Assembly: GCA_015134335.1 (NCBI GenBank) | Contig: CP043975.1 | Coordinates: forward strand, 148,350 to 212,349 | Length of the DNA: 64,000 nucleotides | Reading direction: 5' to 3' | DNA from: Candidatus Stammera capleta | GTDB taxonomy: Bacteria > Pseudomonadota > Gammaproteobacteria > Enterobacterales > Enterobacteriaceae | Notes under the pieces: generated by a model | What the model was told of the DNA's origin: nothing | The model's input: only the letters and a program-made list of their open reading frames with translations | Database searches by the model: none | Program-made: the position numbers and the translations under genes | Shown: positions 60,001 to 64,000 of the stretch, piece by piece | Numbering within the stretch: position 1 is the first letter of the stretch | Layout: every line of letters begins with the position of its first letter

Positions 60001-60170
60001 TATTTAAATTTAAAAATGTATTATTAAATTATAAATATTTAAAATTATATATTAAAGATATATATATAAATTATTTAATTAATAATAATTATTTTATAGA
60101 TTATAAAAATATTATTAAACAGTCTGAAAAATGATTGTTACCTATGTTAAAATATTTAAAAATTAAATAA
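57012..60170 (+). CDS. recC: Exodeoxyribonuclease V gamma subunit RecC
   Basis: RecC recognises Chi and holds the RecB and RecD motors; 1052 residues (E. coli 1122). Family matches include YSIMYILPKLLIKQEFDCLKKYL, LYSKYLIYRPDLLINW, VNPCKEYWYDI, INICSIENIISLSFKVVCILGVNSNIYPK and LYISYINISFKNFNKYFPS. About ten TGA codons must be Trp, e.g. 57450-57452, 57750-57752, 58539-58541 and 60132-60134. Many lie where the E. coli protein has Trp. Its core matches by eye, but degradation of the Chi site cannot be judged. recB follows after 15 bases; ptrA, which separates them in E. coli, is gone. Confidence 0.93.
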
Positions 60171-60185
60171 AAGTATAATATAAAT

Positions 60186-63100
60186 ATGGTTAAGGAAACT
60201 ATTTTTAATTTATTAAAAAGTAAATTATATAAGAGTAGTTTAATAGAAGCATCTGCTGGAACAGGTAAAACTAATATTGTTTCTTTATTATATTTAAGAT
60301 TTTTACTAAAAATAAATATAAGTAATAAATTTAATAATTTAAATATTAATAATATTTTAATAGTAACTTTTACTGATTTAGCTACTTTAGAAATCAAGAG
60401 TAGAATTTTAAATAATATTAGATTTTTAAAAGAGTCTTGTATATTAAAAAAATGTGTTAATAATGAAATTATAGAAATATATGAATATATTAAAAATTCA
60501 GTTAATATAATTAATTTATTAATACAATTAGAATATCAAATAGATAATATTTCTATTTTTACTATACATAGTTTTTGTAAAAAAATTATATTTAATAATT
60601 TTTTAGAATTTAACATTAATTATAATTCAAATATTATTTCTAATGAATTTTATTTAATTTATGAATTAGTAATTATTTATTGGTATAAAAATATATCTAA
60701 TTTATCTAGTAAAATTATTAAAATAATTATAACATATTGGTATAATTATAATAAATTACATAAAACAATTATTCCTTTATATAATCATATTAAAATTGAT
60801 TTTAATTTTAATAGAAAAAAATATAAAAATATTAATAGTTGTTATAAATTTATTATTAATCATATTAATATTTTTAAGTCTTTATGAAATTTAAAAAAAA
60901 AATATATATATAATTATTTATGTTTAATAAAAAAACATATAAAAAATATTTATGATATAGATTCTTTATTTAAAGAAATAAATTTATGAGTTAAAGATGA
61001 AACTTTAAATTTTAATTTACCTAATAATTTAATTAAGTTAAGTTATAATTCTTTAATATATAATAATATTGTAATTTTTAAATATGATATATTTATTTAT
61101 ATTGAATATTTATTATATTTAGTAAAAGATTTACATAATTATATAATTTTAGATTGTATATTTTTTATTAATAAAAATTTAGAAAAGCGTAAAAAAAAAT
61201 ATTCTTTAATTAGTTTTAATGATTTAATAATTAAATTAAATAATTATTTGAATATAGATTTTAAAGAATCTTTGATTAATATTTTAAGAAAAAATTTTCC
61301 TATAGTATTAATAGATGAATTTCAAGATACTGATATTTATCAGTTTAATATTTTTAATAATATTTATATAAAAAATAATACTAATTTATATACAAAAATT
61401 ATATTAATTGGAGATATTAAACAATCTATTTATTCTTTTAGAGGAGCAAATATATTTCATTATATAAGTATAAAAAAATTAGTTAATCATTGTTATACAT
61501 TTAATATTAATTGACGTACTTCATATTTTTTAAATAAAAGTATTAATTATATATTTAGTTATTTTAAATATCCTTTTTATTATAAAGAAATTTTATATAT
61601 AAAATCTAAATCATGTTTAAATAGTAAAAAATTTTATATATTAAAAAATAAAAAATTAGATAGTTCTTTAAAAATTTTTTATATATATAATTATAGTGGT
61701 TTAAATAAAAAATATAAATTAGCTGAATATTGTGCATATCAAATTTTAAATTTATTAAATAAAAAATATAGCTTAATAGATAAATTTACTTTTAAAAATA
61801 GATATATAAAATTTTCAGATATATCTATATTAGTATATAATAATAATGAAATTAATATTATTTTAGAAGTATTTAATAAATTTAATTTACCTATTATAGG
61901 TTTTAATAATACTAAAAATATATTTAATATATCTGAATCATTAGAAATATATTATATTATTAAATCTATTTTAAACCCTGTTTCTAAATTAGATTTAAAA
62001 AATGCGTTATTAACAAAATTATTTGGTTATAATATTTTTAATATTAATAAATTTATTAATAATAATAAATTATTTAATTATATATTAGAAGAATTTTATT
62101 TATATTATGATATTTGAAATAATCATGGATTTTATTCTATGATTAAATTTATTATTAAAAAAAAAAAAATTATAATAAAAAAATTAAATAATTTTAATAA
62201 GTATATAACTAATATATTACATATTTCTGAAATATTATATAAAGTTAATTTAAAATTAAATGATAAGTTTTTATTATTAAATTGATTTGAAAATAAATTA
62301 AAAAATATAAATAATATTTGTAAAACTAAATATTATATTAGATCTTCTTATTATAAATATGAATCTATTAATGTTACTACAATACATAAGTCTAAAGGTT
62401 TACAATATAATATTGTATGATTACCTTTTTTAATATCTTTAAGTAAATATTATAATTACTATTTTTTTAATAACAAAAAAAATTTTAAATATAATATAGA
62501 TTTATATAAATTTAAATTTAATAAAAATTTAATGTTAAATGAAATATATTCTGAAGAAATAAGAATACTTTATGTTGCTTTAACAAGAGCAATATATCAA
62601 TGTAATATATTTTTATATAATAATAATAATATAAATAATTATTTTAGAAATATTTATAGTTATATTAATAATATTTTTAATATTGATTTAGAAAAAAAAA
62701 ATATAAATTTTAGTAATATTAAATATAAATTTATATTTATTAAATATATTAACTTAAAATTATATTTAAGTAATTATGAAAAAAAAATTTATATATTAAA
62801 ACAAAAAAAAGGTAAAAAAAATATTATAAATTATAAAAATATTTCTTTATGTAAATTTAATAAAAATATTTTTAATTATTCTAAAATAAAATTATTAATG
62901 AATTATAATTTTAATTTAAATATTAATATTAAACTAAATAAATATAATAAATATAATTTAGGTAATTTACCTAAAGGAAAAAAGATAGGTAATGTATTAC
63001 ATTATATATTAGAGATTATTAATTTTAAAAATGAATTAAATTTTAATTATTTATTATTTATTTTATATAAATTTCAAGTTAACAAAAAATGAATTTTTAT

Positions 63101-63671
63101 AATAAAATATATGTTATTAAATTTATTAAATTATAAATTTATATTTTTAAATGTTAATTTGGTAAATATTAAGTATAAAAATATATTTAAAGAATTTAAT
63201 TTTGTTTTATCTTTAAAGAAAAAAATAGATTTTGATCAATATTTTAATTTATCTAGTAAATATGATTTAATTACTAAAAGTTGTTTAAATAACAATATAG
63301 AAGATATTTTATATGGATATTTAGATGGAGTTATAGATTTAATTTTTATATATAAAAATTGTTATTATATAGTTGATTATAAAACTAATTGATTAGGTTA
63401 TCATTATACTGATTATAATTATGAAAATATGTTTAATTCAATGTGTGATAATAGATATGATATTCAATATCAAATATATAGTATAGCTTTACATAGATAT
63501 TTAAATATTAAATTATCAAATTATAATTATAATGTTAATTTTGGTGGTATATATTATATTTTTTTGAGAGGTTTAAATTTAAATTCTAAATTTAGAAGTA
63601 TATATGGTATATATTATATTAAACCTAAATTTAAATTAATAAATAAATTAAATTTATTATTATTTAAATAA
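60186..63671 (+). CDS. recB: Exodeoxyribonuclease V beta subunit RecB
   Basis: The 3'-5' helicase and nuclease of RecBCD, 1161 residues (E. coli 1180). Walker A is LIEASAGTGKTN near residue 20; IHSFCKK, LIDEFQDTD, GDIKQSIYSFRGAN, TTIHKSKGLQY and ILYVALTRA are the SF1 helicase motifs. The C-terminal nuclease domain keeps GYLDGVIDL, VDYKTNW and RYDIQYQIYSIALHRYL, containing the metal-binding Asp, Asp and Lys. TGA-Trp codons are numerous (e.g. 60885-60887, 61512-61514). A 13-A run occurs at 62157-62169. It is full length with all motifs, so probably an active enzyme. Confidence 0.96.
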
Positions 63672-63682
63672 AAAAATTATTT

Positions 63683-64000
63683 ATGAAAAATATAATTTAT
63701 AAATTTTTATTTGAATCTTTAAAATACAAAGAATTTGAATTAGTTGATATAACTTTTGCTAAATTATTTGAATTTAATAATGATAATTATAGTTGTATAT
63801 ATATGTTGTTTGCTTCAATTGTAAGTTTATCAACAAGAAAAGGTAATGTTTGTTTGTTTTTAAATCAAATATTAAATAATAATTTTTTTACTAATTATAT
63901 AAAGAATTTTTTATTTTATTTTTTTAATAATTATATTTCATTAAAAAAATGTATTGAATTGATGTTTATAAATGATATTATAAGTTCTTGATATCAAAAT
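63683..64000 (+). CDS. recD: Exodeoxyribonuclease V alpha subunit RecD (partial)
   Basis: The first 106 codons of recD; the rest is beyond the window. The N-terminal domain matches RecD: LVDITFAKLFE, LFASIVSLSTRKGNVCLFLNQI (compare LLSHDAGEGHVCLPL). A TGA (63989-63991 region) reads as Trp. It begins 11 bases after recB. The helicase motifs are not visible here. The gene order recC-recB-recD supports the identification. Confidence 0.88.

Overview
This window is about 64 kb of chromosome from a bacterium with a strongly reduced, extremely AT-rich genome, of the kind seen in obligate intracellular (usually insect) symbionts. Three things show this. First, almost every gene can only be read through if UGA codes for tryptophan (translation table 4): in-frame TGA codons fall where homologues carry Trp, and every stop I could place is TAA, apart from one TAG. 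Second, coding is dense, with many gene overlaps, and the proteins are rich in Lys, Asn, Ile and Phe. Third, gene order is a pruned version of the Escherichia coli order: frr-(lost genes)-bamA-skp-(lost genes)-dnaE, holB-ycfH, Leu/Gln/Met tRNAs-miaB-ybeZ-ybeY, secE-nusG-rplKAJL-rpoBC, lepA-lepB-rnc-era, rpsB-tsf, speE-speD, pgk-fbaA, thrS-infC-rpmI-rplT-pheS-pheT and recC-recB-recD. This points to a gammaproteobacterium of Enterobacterales ancestry. I cannot name the species or host from this window.

Layout. 1-7.4 kb (+): the 3' end of rpoD, frr, bamA, skp, dnaE, rpmB, rpmG. 7.4-10.7 kb: ahpC (-), holB and ycfH (+), prmB (-). 10.8-13.5 kb (+): tRNA-Leu, tRNA-Gln, tRNA-Met, miaB, ybeZ, ybeY. 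13.6-25 kb (+): secE, nusG, rplK, rplA, rplJ, rplL, rpoB and rpoC, behind a good sigma-70-like promoter. 25-28.7 kb: trpS (+), ung (-) and a YccS-like membrane protein (+). 28.7-33 kb (-): lepA-lepB-rnc-era. 33-38.5 kb: gltX (+) facing rpsB-tsf-tRNA-Ser-nif3-ligA (-). 38.6-43.8 kb: map (+), then speE-speD and pfkA-glnS (-). 43.9-47.9 kb (+): RNase BN/Z, flavodoxin, pgk, fbaA. 47.9-50.6 kb: pmbA (-), ppa (+), ybhL (-). 50.7-56.4 kb (-): the thrS-infC-rpmI-rplT-pheS-pheT operon. 56.5-64 kb (+): ydjM, recC, recB and the start of recD.

The retained functions are mostly informational: transcription core, translation factors, five aminoacyl-tRNA synthetases, tRNA and rRNA maturation, replication (DnaE, HolB, LigA) and repair (RecBCD, Ung). 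A little glycolysis (PfkA, FbaA, Pgk), pyrophosphatase, spermidine synthesis, a peroxiredoxin, a flavodoxin, outer-membrane protein assembly (BamA, Skp) and three poorly understood inner-membrane proteins complete the set. I found no insertion sequences, phage genes, CRISPR arrays, toxin systems or clear pseudogenes.

The main points of interest are the UGA reassignment in a gammaproteobacterial background; convergent genes that share stop codons on TTAA; a threonyl-tRNA synthetase without its editing domain; an AUU start on infC, as in E. coli; odd acceptor ends in all four tRNAs; homopolymer runs of up to 16 A inside essential genes; and a gene-free 372-base stretch with clustered DnaA-box-like words.
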